From: Planctomycetaceae bacterium
GTDB lineage: Bacteria; Planctomycetota; Planctomycetia; Pirellulales; Thermoguttaceae
Direction of reading: 5' to 3'
Assembly: GCA_031269105.1 (NCBI GenBank)
Contig: JAISZO010000203.1
Span: 1-50,267 of the forward strand
DNA length: 50,267 nucleotides
Below, piece by piece: positions 12,501 through 20,172 of this stretch. The position numbers and the translations under genes are program-made. Positions within the stretch are counted from its first letter, which is position 1. Each line of letters begins with the position of its first letter. The notes under the pieces are model-generated. The model ran no database searches. It was not told the origin of the DNA and saw only the letters and a list, made by a program, of their open reading frames with translations.

Positions 12501-15122
12501 CCGTTACTGCAACGGAAGGAAATCGCGGAGACCGATCATGATACGATTCTCGTAACGCTGCATTTGCAAGATGAAATCATGAACGAGTTTCGCGTTTTCA
12601 TTCGCAACGACCGCGAACTGATTTCAGGAAAAACGTACTTGGCGGCGATTCCGAAAATGCTGACCGGCGCCGTGCGGAATCAATATATCGTTTTGGAAAA
12701 CGCCGGAAGCCGCGACGAATTGCAGATCGATACATCAGACGTCGTCAATGTGCGAAAGATCAGCCGTCAACAAAACGAATGGCGGCGGTTGCAGGAAATT
12801 CTTGGTTCCGGCGCGACGGAAGCGTATCTTGTCACGTCAAATATGCAGGAAAACGCGGCGCAAAACAATCCGCCGGAAAATCAACAAAGTGCGAACGCCT
12901 CCAAAGAGATTGCGCCGAAACTTCCCTTTTCGATGACGCGGCGCGAAACGGTTAAGATGTCGGGGGCGCAAATCGGGCTGGCGGAAACGCGGGTTGTACT
13001 GGGAGAGAACGGCGATTATCTTGCGGAACAGATTTACCGAATTGACAACAAAACGGAACAATTTCTCGACTTGAAATTGCCGTCCGGCGCAAAAATCTGG
13101 ACGGTGCGGATTCTCACGTCGCAGGAATGGAACGCCCGCGAATCGGGACAATCCGGCGATTTCGGGCAGCCGGTCAAACCGACGTTAATGACTTCCGGCG
13201 AATATTGGTCGATGCGGCAAAAAAACATGCCGGAAAATGAAAAGAAATTGCCGGTTGAAAACTCGTTGACTCCTCAAACGGAGGCAGCGCGTATTCCGAT
13301 TGTCAAAACCGAAGTCGGCGACCTTGATTATATTGTACGGATTGTTTACGCCGGAACAATCGGAAAAATTCGGCGGACAAGTTCGCTCGACGTTCCGTTT
13401 CTCGAATCGCTGAACATTCCGGTTGCCGCGTCTTACGCGAAATTGCATCTGCCGGAGAATTACAAATTCACGTTCGGCGGCACGATGCGGCAATCCGATC
13501 AGAACCTTGTCAAACAAACGGTTTCGGATTATAAAAAACGCGTTGAGACGAAACTGCAACAGACGCTGCAAACCGGCAATCCTTACGAACAAACGCGAGC
13601 GAAAACAAACCTGTTGCAATTAGGATTCGCTTTGCCGAAAGGTATTGGAAAGCCGGTTGATGAAACGCAAGCTCATGTTCCTCAATTGGAAAAGCGTTCT
13701 CGCGAAACCGTTACGAGACGCCCCGGTTACGAAATGCAAATCGTGAATTCCGGTTCTCAATCAGGCGAAACGTTGGCGGTGGAATTTTCTAATTCTCTAC
13801 AATTACAACAGCGTTTCGAATCGCAAAGTAATGTTCGCGGGAAAAACGTCGTGGCGCAATCGTCGGACAATTGGAAGTTAGAACAAAAACCGCAGGTTTC
13901 TTCTTCGCTAACGTCTTCTTCCAAGACGTCCAATCAATTTGACGGAAAATGGCTTGAAAACAATGGTTTTACTCAGAACGGGCGGGATTCGGCGAAGAAG
14001 AAATCGCCGATTAACGAAAACGATGAAATCCATGAAAAGCCGCAAGAGTCGGCAACATATAGAAGAGACGATAGTCTCCAAGAGAATAAGCCGCTTTTTG
14101 GCGGCGCAGATAATTCGAGACAGACTCCGCAAAACGGCGTCGAGGAAAATGGCAAATCACCTGTGCAGGGTTTTCGCGACTCTTCTCGCTTCAGCAATGA
14201 ACGGCAACAACAATCGGCGGTTCAATTCCCGTTGAATCAGAAATTAAACGACAAAGAACTTGCATCCAAGTTATCGGGAAAGAATCCGCAATTGGCAGAA
14301 GGAATTTTTCAACAACAAGTTCCGCAATTATTGCAAGCGCCGTTACCGCAATCTCAAATAAATGATGCTGTCGCCGATCAGAGCTCGTCGCAAATCGGAC
14401 GAGAATTGGGATTACAGAATAACCTTATAAGCAATTCTGAAACAAGCGATTTCAATTCTTTTGCCCAATCAGACGACGAAAATATCAAACGTTATGAGAA
14501 ACGTTTGGCGGCGAATAATAGAGCGTCCACAGCGCCGCAAAGCGGAGGAAGACGCTCTTCTTTAGCGGGAACGGATGATATTGGCGCATCGTCGTCAATT
14601 GGTAGCGGAACAGTCTCCGGCTCGATTATTTCGAACAATCCCAATAACAGTAGGAAAGGCAACGTCAATCTTTCGGTTGAGGTACATGCCGACAGCGGGA
14701 TGACGGGAAGAATAGAAGTCAAGGAGTATGGCGGCGGTTATGCCGGCGGCAGTATGGCAAACGCCGCTCCGAATCCGAATGCAAGCGGCGGCCCGATAGG
14801 TAGCCCGGTCGTTGTTCCGTCTGCTGTCGCGTGCGAACCGGAAATCTCTTCCGAAGAAGAACCTTCGTATTCAGGGAAAACGTCTGTAATGTCCGCGAAA
14901 GCCGCTAGTCTTGATATTGAAATTCCGCAAACCGGCGCCGTTTATTTCTTCACGGCGCCGAAGGCGGAACATCGGTTGAGTATTCGCGGTATTTCTCACG
15001 CTTCGTTGCAGCGTGCCGGCGACTTAACATGCGTTGTCATTATCTTTGCCGTGATTGGCTTGACGACTCTTGCTGTCAAAAAAAGCGGCGGGAAAAAGCG
15101 AAAATCTCCTCAAAACCGGTAG
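6504..15122 (+). CDS. giant exported/membrane protein (about 2870 aa) with two tandem modules related to the upstream gene product
   Basis: Uninterrupted ORF. ATG at 6504 follows ggaggc and overlaps the upstream stop codon (coupled). Module 1 ends with TM segments near 10080-10290. An internal signal-peptide-like segment (MILLLAATVLIFGNRRTWADD) precedes module 2. The C-terminus is Q/N/S-rich with a final TM. Confidence 0.9.
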   Translation: MRKSNLFQLSLNFRSLQRRKAAMRFRSKDANRFLPRLIFAGVAMVLFLYGGGIAAEEKEEAKKLPKISVREIFVPDSEMATLLENCKDRVLLSREEFETLLLESLKQQSETSDKPEAAPSNPLVVLSNDLVVTVEGEQARIKAKLEWESFSDQWQTASFPLENVAVHSALLNGEPAKLGLKPHSENHSQAEYVLFLRGKGRHKLELEMITPLYLDAVRQELRFQILHAPKTSETLIIPGDVELKEGAMIVSRVVEGEGASRVTRFELLPKSPLQNIVLTLNSHRTRMVRSILARSVQFAEVTEHYEKLHATVSLDVLHQPVQSAEFIVPSGFEMTEVTSPQLLRWSVTERDKKTILEVRFREPVNGLVPIHLTAVHFFETASAADVLSEWAFPSFQPLDVNNDSAVFGLLVDTQWNVHQLNAKRLIPIAPQILNETIPDSVFDVSVDAPAVRTAAAWYAPNTENWSIVCEFLKPKPAFDAASHQVLTLSDKEETLRGLIQIAPRYEKIFELTLESPEHWTMVRVANQQDVALPFEQKGKTVRIKIINGIPAGTVFPVIFEAKGNTPGWFGSWDEQKLAFPRFCLIGAASDSGTIAVDVETDMRVTSENDVRLAPLDSKERTEFLAGLPTDMAFRYLSQPYSTDLKISRAEPRLTARTFAFFRFAPSLLSASYELHYNIEQARTKSLSFLLPPDTPENVGIQGLNGLVIKEYTSSTVTKDGKEYRKWNLQLADPVAGAPVIGVNFEQARQEKNDTKKKNDKENVMELPLLLANDAAWQSGLVSVEGHEELNLSIENNLEKNQEIRQADVGELAATQYVPGRRLIGVYEGVTAQNPLKIRIERNPDFQLPASLVQLARGEIEIAADGKRIAKAIYDLKTRAVFLKIGFYRNEEIWSVSLDGQTLKPQKDANGILVDIPAKDDAAVRELEIIWALSGDSKPARMFASSEIQLPDLLTSQNFEDETRENPNLKVQAERGTIFWQKIPVTRMAWNVTAPPGYDVIRVGNQTLSNETPRPILLRYFFGIVGYEWLAASRDIHHWGIGCSAPPQSAKNKHPLPETAMPADSSVVFLTAPAPVGETSDLKFLNAPSESEIANDSGFLDKKLVSPKKTDLSMLDGAFDLNNKNVGNKDAKSSLKSEEFMPYQKQTLQTVRPVQVTFQKNLSAPLQRHLQFQWIGGGNASMNVYMVNTRLTTFGIYLIWGAVFAVGLWLLKSSVRAKTIFVSAVIIAGTLFVLLPGLETFAKLFDETVKAALGVMALYLVRGGWQKLTQSQTTTESVTARHSAEKAAMILLLAATVLIFGNRRTWADDSQEKILTLPDGVIAVFYDEETLKKAAQNGTQFPDPNILTRNDQKLLVPYAKYQELWKLVHLEEKTVNEEKPPANYAITSGEYSATLNAADDLVVNGKAEIELLADQVVLFPMPIQHGILTSLKADGKDAEISVSLIQPLQQPRMQQQQAMQPQMAQQYSPMQAPPQQNGMFVVQIRGKGKHMLEWTTRFKVGRQGGWRSATGILPKFPAGKIRITLPEERMEFRCTEVSGQSKWIAGRAGEVIDTSLNTGGKFHWSWRSKVTEAEIDRSLTANSELQFNIQEDSLILNWDLSLAFRRGKQESFRLRIPNDYLVAEVTGENVRGWENVETDFKKDSAKESQIDVELLHPTEGNDRYRLVLMKKVDFSENKPHQIVAPNIGVVAAAMHHGRITIQHSPRFDVKIGETSNASMTDMLDQSRAPTVSDSESSSKVMQSPLGLTAFRAYSFMTENYLLSMTAGNKRRGVHYSNNNIVKLTPHEIKLESNFQFHYPVNHDVFKEVLLTSKGLKLDAVRSDSSIEWSTKPLESGETELTVLWTAIPDNRRIVFNVLGTVLRNQKNTADLPVALRKESSPDHYTTNASFAVLTDPAFDVQLSDVVDLSAIETNANWNWITPEQRPLCRKQLVKQGKKPSAKLTLVPREPKIISESITNVRMNNRSVEESILLDYNIQNAGIHSVQFELPKNMADVRIDAPLLQRKEIAETDHDTILVTLHLQDEIMNEFRVFIRNDRELISGKTYLAAIPKMLTGAVRNQYIVLENAGSRDELQIDTSDVVNVRKISRQQNEWRRLQEILGSGATEAYLVTSNMQENAAQNNPPENQQSANASKEIAPKLPFSMTRRETVKMSGAQIGLAETRVVLGENGDYLAEQIYRIDNKTEQFLDLKLPSGAKIWTVRILTSQEWNARESGQSGDFGQPVKPTLMTSGEYWSMRQKNMPENEKKLPVENSLTPQTEAARIPIVKTEVGDLDYIVRIVYAGTIGKIRRTSSLDVPFLESLNIPVAASYAKLHLPENYKFTFGGTMRQSDQNLVKQTVSDYKKRVETKLQQTLQTGNPYEQTRAKTNLLQLGFALPKGIGKPVDETQAHVPQLEKRSRETVTRRPGYEMQIVNSGSQSGETLAVEFSNSLQLQQRFESQSNVRGKNVVAQSSDNWKLEQKPQVSSSLTSSSKTSNQFDGKWLENNGFTQNGRDSAKKKSPINENDEIHEKPQESATYRRDDSLQENKPLFGGADNSRQTPQNGVEENGKSPVQGFRDSSRFSNERQQQSAVQFPLNQKLNDKELASKLSGKNPQLAEGIFQQQVPQLLQAPLPQSQINDAVADQSSSQIGRELGLQNNLISNSETSDFNSFAQSDDENIKRYEKRLAANNRASTAPQSGGRRSSLAGTDDIGASSSIGSGTVSGSIISNNPNNSRKGNVNLSVEVHADSGMTGRIEVKEYGGGYAGGSMANAAPNPNASGGPIGSPVVVPSAVACEPEISSEEEPSYSGKTSVMSAKAASLDIEIPQTGAVYFFTAPKAEHRLSIRGISHASLQRAGDLTCVVIIFAVIGLTTLAVKKSGGKKRKSPQNR

Positions 15123-15172
15123 GAATTAAATGAAAAGATAAAATGACTCCCCAAAACGTAAGCGGGGATTGA

Positions 15173-15720
15173 ACTTCACCACGAAGAACAAAGAAGCGCG
15201 AAGAAGTCGCGAAGGATTTTTAAAGTTGGGCAAATGATTATTTTAATCCCGGATCGACGCATTCCGCTTGCGAAACTTTTAGTTTTTAGCTTGCTTCGCG
15301 GCGTTTGCAGCGCGACGCCGGAAGCGGAGGAACTCAAAACCGTGTTGACTTGTTTGAGCGGCAAGAGTCGCAAACGCGGCAAGCCGCCGACCGCGGGAAT
15401 TTTGCTTTCGGGATTATTCGTGTTGCTCCAAGTCCTTGACTACCTGGATTCCATGGGCAACGACCTGAACCAAATCGCAAAACTTCGCGTGCTCCTCAAA
15501 AAATCCCTGCCAAACTTTATAAAAGATGGGGAGATACTTTTGCCAGTGGAGGGGCAGCGGGCGGCATCAGCCGACCGACGGGGTGGTTGATTGAAGTTAA
15601 AAACGAAAAGCTAAAAGTTTTGCAAGCGGAATGCGTCGCTCTGGGATTGAAATAATCATTAACCCAACTTTAAAATACTTCGCGTCATCTTCGTGAAACT
15701 TCGTGTCTTCGTGGTGAATG
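15173..15720. repeat. element bounded by about 120-bp imperfect inverted repeats
   Basis: Left arm 15173-15292 (ttcaccacgaag...tttaaagttgggcaaatgattattttaatcccggatcgacgcattccgcttgcgaaactttta) pairs with the reverse complement of the right arm, 15598-15720. Confidence 0.75.
15350..15530 (+). pseudogene. possible MobC-like mobilisation protein remnant
   Basis: Within ORF 15234-15590: KSRKRGKPPTAGILLSGLFVLLQVLDYLDSMGNDLNQIAKLRVLL. The GNDLNQIAK string resembles the GNNLNQIA motif of MobC. Short and flanked by repeat-derived sequence. Confidence 0.25.
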
Positions 15721-15779
15721 CGGATCATTTTCCGATTCCCAAACTCCGAAAATCAATATACTCAATTCGCCAACGATAC

Positions 15780-16548
15780 GGCTATTTTGAACGATTGGAA
15801 TTTAGGATTTAACAGCGATGTCAACTTGATAAGCGCTGTTTCGTTAGCGAAAAGAGTATATAATGATACACTCGCTCAATATGCAACTCGACCGGATATT
15901 TCACCGTGACGCCGTTGCGATCGATATTTTGATTTCTAACCCAAAGATAATCCTAGCCGTACTTAAACGGTATCAGCATATTTCCCACGTAAAAATTCGA
16001 TTCGTTGAGCGAAACGGCAAAACGAAACGTGGTTTCCGCCTGGTCTCGTCTTCTCTCCAATTTCCCGAAGCGCCGAGAAAACGAACTTCGCCCGCGAAAT
16101 ATCCGCGCCACGGTCTATCATTCACGCATCCGCAAGCGCCCGTAACGAACGCGATAAAATCCGCCGTCATCACTTCCGGCGGGAAAAACGCCGTCTCCGA
16201 AAAAACCGCCGCCGCAACGTCCAAATCGACGCCTTCCACGCCGTCGTCGGTCACGCCAATCAAACCGCCGTAATCGCGCGGCGTTCTTCCATTCGCCGCG
16301 TAACTCGCTATTGTGTCGAGCGAGCAGGTCATTTTCGTTTGCGTCGAAGAAACGTCAAACGAATACGAGGGAACGTTTTGAATAACGGCGTTCGTTTCAA
16401 AAAATTTATTCTTGCGTCGCACCCGTTCGATATAAATTTTGTCGGCGCCGCCGGAATCCTCGTCAATCGTAATTTCTTCCAGTCCCGAAATGGAAACGGT
16501 TCCGCGTAACGCCAGTAACGCGTTTTCCGCGTTGTCAAAACCGCTCAA
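15780..16548 (-). pseudogene. decayed gene of unknown function
   Basis: A 191-aa ORF with coding character (FDNAENALLALRGTVSISGLEEITIDEDSGGADKIYIERVRR...). Near 16060 the coding signal switches frame (TTFRFAVSLNESNFYVGNMLIPFKYG*DYLWVRNQN...VKYPVELHIERVYHY). Confidence 0.4.
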
Positions 16549-16670
16549 TTCGTAAACGCGTCCTGTATTTTACAAAAATTTCGGCGGCTTGTTTTTTCTT
16601 ACGACTTATGGCAAAATATGCGTATGTTGTTAAAACTAAATTTCAGAAACATTTTATTGGAGACGCGACA

Positions 16671-17828
16671 ATGAAAAAAATGATGAACATGAAAAACGGA
16701 TTAAGCATTTTGCTTTTTCTGACATTGAGTTTCGCCGGTTTCGCGCAGGAAACCGAAGTTGCTAAAGCGTTACAACCGTATGTGGATTCGGGCGAAGCTC
16801 CCGGATTTGTGACTCTGTTAGCGGCGAAGGACAATATTTTGCAAATCAATACGGTTGGTTATGCGGACGTTGCCGCGAAAACGCCGATGAAAGAAGACAC
16901 GCTTTTCTGGATTGCTTCGTCGTCCAAACCGTTTGCGGCGGCGGCGGCAATGATTTTGGTCGATGAAGGAAAAATCAATCTCGACGAATCTATCGCAACT
17001 TATTTGCCGGAATTTCGGGATTTGAAAGTCGCGGTCAAAAACGACGATGGAACAATTTTGCTGAAAAAACCGGCGAAACTTCCCACTGTCCGGCAATGTC
17101 TTTCCCATACCGGCGGCTGGTCTTTTCTTTCGCCGTACATGGAACGTTTTGGAATTGATTCGCTTCCGCCAACGCGCGCTGCCGGAACTTACGCAATGAT
17201 GTTTTTAAACTACGAACCCGGCTCGCAATATGTTTATTCCAATATCGGTATCAACATCGGTTCGGCGGTAGTTGAGAGAATTTCCGGTCAGCCGTTTGAC
17301 GAATTTATGAAAAAGCGAATTTTTGAACCGCTCGGTATGAAAGAAACGACTTACGTTCCTACATCCGAACAAGTAGGACGGATTGCCAAATCGTACCGTT
17401 ACGACAATGAGAAAAAATCTCTTCAAGAAACGAAAATTCATTTTTTGACGTATCCGCTTGACGATCCGCATATTCGTTATGCCGAAGCGGGCGGCGGAAT
17501 TTTTTCGACTGCGCCGGAAATTGTCCGGTTTTTTCAGATGCTTGCTAACGACGGCGAATTTCAGGAAAAACGGATTCTTTCTGCAAAATCGGTCGAAGAA
17601 ATGCGTACGAAACAGACCGGTAATCTGGACGCTTCGTATGGTTTGGGGCTCGGATTGTTCGGTGATTTTTACGGTCACGGCGGCGCGTATGGCAACGACG
17701 CGGTCATTCACAAACCGACCGGTTTGATTGCAATTTACATGGTTCAAGTCGCCGGAGTTCCCAAACAAGGCGAGGCAAAACAGCAATATCAAAAAGCGGT
17801 TTTGAAAGACATGGAAAAATTTAAATAA
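16671..17828 (+). CDS. secreted serine hydrolase, beta-lactamase class C/PBP4 family
   Basis: Signal peptide; SxxK (ASSSKPF), YxN (YVYSNIG) and HxG (GHGGAYGND) motifs; upstream RBS at ggaga. Confidence 0.9.
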   Translation: MKKMMNMKNGLSILLFLTLSFAGFAQETEVAKALQPYVDSGEAPGFVTLLAAKDNILQINTVGYADVAAKTPMKEDTLFWIASSSKPFAAAAAMILVDEGKINLDESIATYLPEFRDLKVAVKNDDGTILLKKPAKLPTVRQCLSHTGGWSFLSPYMERFGIDSLPPTRAAGTYAMMFLNYEPGSQYVYSNIGINIGSAVVERISGQPFDEFMKKRIFEPLGMKETTYVPTSEQVGRIAKSYRYDNEKKSLQETKIHFLTYPLDDPHIRYAEAGGGIFSTAPEIVRFFQMLANDGEFQEKRILSAKSVEEMRTKQTGNLDASYGLGLGLFGDFYGHGGAYGNDAVIHKPTGLIAIYMVQVAGVPKQGEAKQQYQKAVLKDMEKFK

Positions 17829-18071
17829 AGCGTAGAAATTTCCTCAAGCGAAATTTTGTCATTTTAACGGAACGTAACGGTTAAAATCGGCAAACTTCAA
17901 AAACTTTTTTTGCCGCAAACGTTACGAATGAAATATTCCAACGGTTTTGGCAAAATAATTGACTTCGCAAAAATATTGAGGATAATTGAGCGCATTCTCT
18001 CTAAAAAAACGTAAAATTTTTCAAAGTTTCCGAAAGATACTAGCGTTCAAAGTTTGTACAGAACCCAACAT

Positions 18072-19067
18072 ATGCAAAAACATTTTTTAATCACAGGCGG
18101 CGCGGGATTTATCGGTTCGCATTTGGTTGATTCGCTTCTTGAACAAGGAAGTCACGTCACTGTTATCGACGATTTGTCCACCGGACGTTGGGAAAATATC
18201 GCACGGCACGAGTCGAATCCGAATTTCAAAATTCTCATCGCGTCTGTCGAAGAAGAACGATTGATGCAGGAAGAAATTCCGCGAGCGCATTTTGTATATC
18301 ATTTGGCAAGCGCGGTCGGCGTGAAATTGATCATTGAAAAACCGGTCGAAATTATTCAGCGCATTGTCCGCACAACCGATTTTGTCGTTGAGTTGTGCGC
18401 GAAATATCGCCGTCCGATGTTACTGACGTCCACAAGCGAAGTTTACGGAAAGTCGGAGCGGACGCCGTTTCGGGAAGAAGACGACGTCACGTTGGGCGCG
18501 TCGTGCAAACGCCGATGGGCTTACGCCGCAGCAAAACTCCTTGATGAATTTCTGGCGCTGGCGCATTATTATCAAAGCGCTTTGCCGATTTATATCGTGC
18601 GGCTTTTTAACACGGTTGGACCGCGTCAGGCGGCGCAGTACGGCATGGTGCTTCCGCGATTTGCCGACGCCGCGTTGGCAAACCGTCCGGTACAGGTTTA
18701 CGGAACCGGCGAACAAACGCGATGTTTTTGCTCCGTGTTTGACGTTATAAAAGGTCTCGCGGCGATTCGCGATTCACGAGAGGCAATCGGCAAAGTCGTA
18801 AATCTCGGCTCTAACAAAGAAGTCCGCATTGTCGATTTGGCAAAGCGAGTGATTGAATTATGCGGTTCGTCCTCGAAGATTGAATACGTTTCTTACGACG
18901 ACGCTTACGGCACAGGATTCGACGACATGCAACGCCGCGTTCCCTCGACAGAATTAGCGAAAAAATTGATTGACTGGAATCCGCAATATCATTTGGACGA
19001 CGTCATTCTCCAAGTGATTGAAGACCGCAAAAGCCGCGATTACATGGATTTCCCCAAAAATTCCTGA
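18072..19067 (+). CDS. NAD-dependent epimerase/dehydratase (extended SDR)
   Basis: GGAGFIGSHL Rossmann motif, TSTSEVYG, YAAAK catalytic motif, RLFNTVGPRQ. Confidence 0.92.
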   Translation: MQKHFLITGGAGFIGSHLVDSLLEQGSHVTVIDDLSTGRWENIARHESNPNFKILIASVEEERLMQEEIPRAHFVYHLASAVGVKLIIEKPVEIIQRIVRTTDFVVELCAKYRRPMLLTSTSEVYGKSERTPFREEDDVTLGASCKRRWAYAAAKLLDEFLALAHYYQSALPIYIVRLFNTVGPRQAAQYGMVLPRFADAALANRPVQVYGTGEQTRCFCSVFDVIKGLAAIRDSREAIGKVVNLGSNKEVRIVDLAKRVIELCGSSSKIEYVSYDDAYGTGFDDMQRRVPSTELAKKLIDWNPQYHLDDVILQVIEDRKSRDYMDFPKNS

Positions 19068-19550
19068 TGATTTCTTTTGCTTTTGGCGCATACAAATTTC
19101 TTGAAAAGAATCGAAAATTGGTCAAACCGTATGAGAAATTTGTCAAAACGGTAGAGAAAAAAGATAAGATTTCAAAGTTAAAAAGTAAAGATAGAAAGGT
19201 AAATGGAAAAGGCGAGACGTGAAGAAAGCAACCGTATCAGAGTTGTTGAATACCTTGTTTGCCTAAATTAACAGTAAAGTAGAAATAGCAATGATTTTTT
19301 TAATTTTTTGTGAAACTCGTCTTCAAAAATTAACCGAAACGGCACAAAAGTTGTATAATAAAAATGTGATGAAAATAAAACAAGACGCTAAACTTTCTAT
19401 TTTGCAATGAGATTTTTGTGCAGAAGACAAAAATAAAAACGTCTTCTTTTTATTCAAGGAAAATCGGCTTGTGTTAGGAATTGCTTTTGAATCGGCTTTT
19501 TCTGCCGTTTTCCATTTCCATTCACTCATAAACCTAAAAGGAGTTGAATC

Positions 19551-19898
19551 GTGCAGATTAATGTTTCAACACGTCACGGTACTATTAGCGACGCGACAGA
19601 GCGAAAAATTCTGGCAAAGGTTGAAAAACTAGGACGTTATTTTGAACGTCTGACTCAAATTGAAGTCGTGGTTGATCTGAAAAGAGCGGACGAACCGCTC
19701 GTGGAAATTAATGTTTCTGCGGAACACAAACACGATTTTATTGCGAGTTATCAGTCGTCCGATCTTTGGGGCTGTATTGATCAGACTATTCACAAACTGG
19801 AACAACAGATAAAAAAATATAAAGAGAAAATCCAAACGTCTCATCGGGGCGACGCTCCTCCGAAAACGCTTACCGAGTTTGCGGCGGAAGCGGAATAA
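19551..19898 (+). CDS. hpf: ribosome hibernation promoting factor (short HPF/RaiA-type)
   Basis: GTG start after aaaggag. MQINVSTRHGTISDATERKILAKVEKLGRYFERLTQIEVVVDL..AEHKHDFIASYQSSDLWGCIDQTIHKLEQQIKKYKEK is typical of the family. Confidence 0.9.
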   Translation: MQINVSTRHGTISDATERKILAKVEKLGRYFERLTQIEVVVDLKRADEPLVEINVSAEHKHDFIASYQSSDLWGCIDQTIHKLEQQIKKYKEKIQTSHRGDAPPKTLTEFAAEAE

Positions 19899-19961
19899 AC
19901 AAAAACTCAAAACGTTTTCCGCTTGATTTCTTTGAGAAGAAAAGACGCAAAGATTTTTCGG

Positions 19962-19993
19962 TAAAGACGCGGTTTATCGCGTCTTTACTTTTT
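19962..19993 (+). terminator. rho-independent terminator downstream of hpf
   Basis: Perfect 10-bp stem TAAAGACGCG-GTTTAT-CGCGTCTTTA followed by CTTTTT. Confidence 0.85.
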
Positions 19994-20172
19994 GCATTGG
20001 TATGTTCTATTTGATCGAAATAAATCCTTTGCTTGCGCCGCAGCGACCGCGTTCTATCGTTTGTTTCCACAATTCATACTAGCGACTTGCAATGATCGCG
20101 ATTTCTATTAAAATGTTGAAAAGTTTCCAATTTTGTCTTTCGCATTAAACTTTCATTAGGAGCAAAATACAG

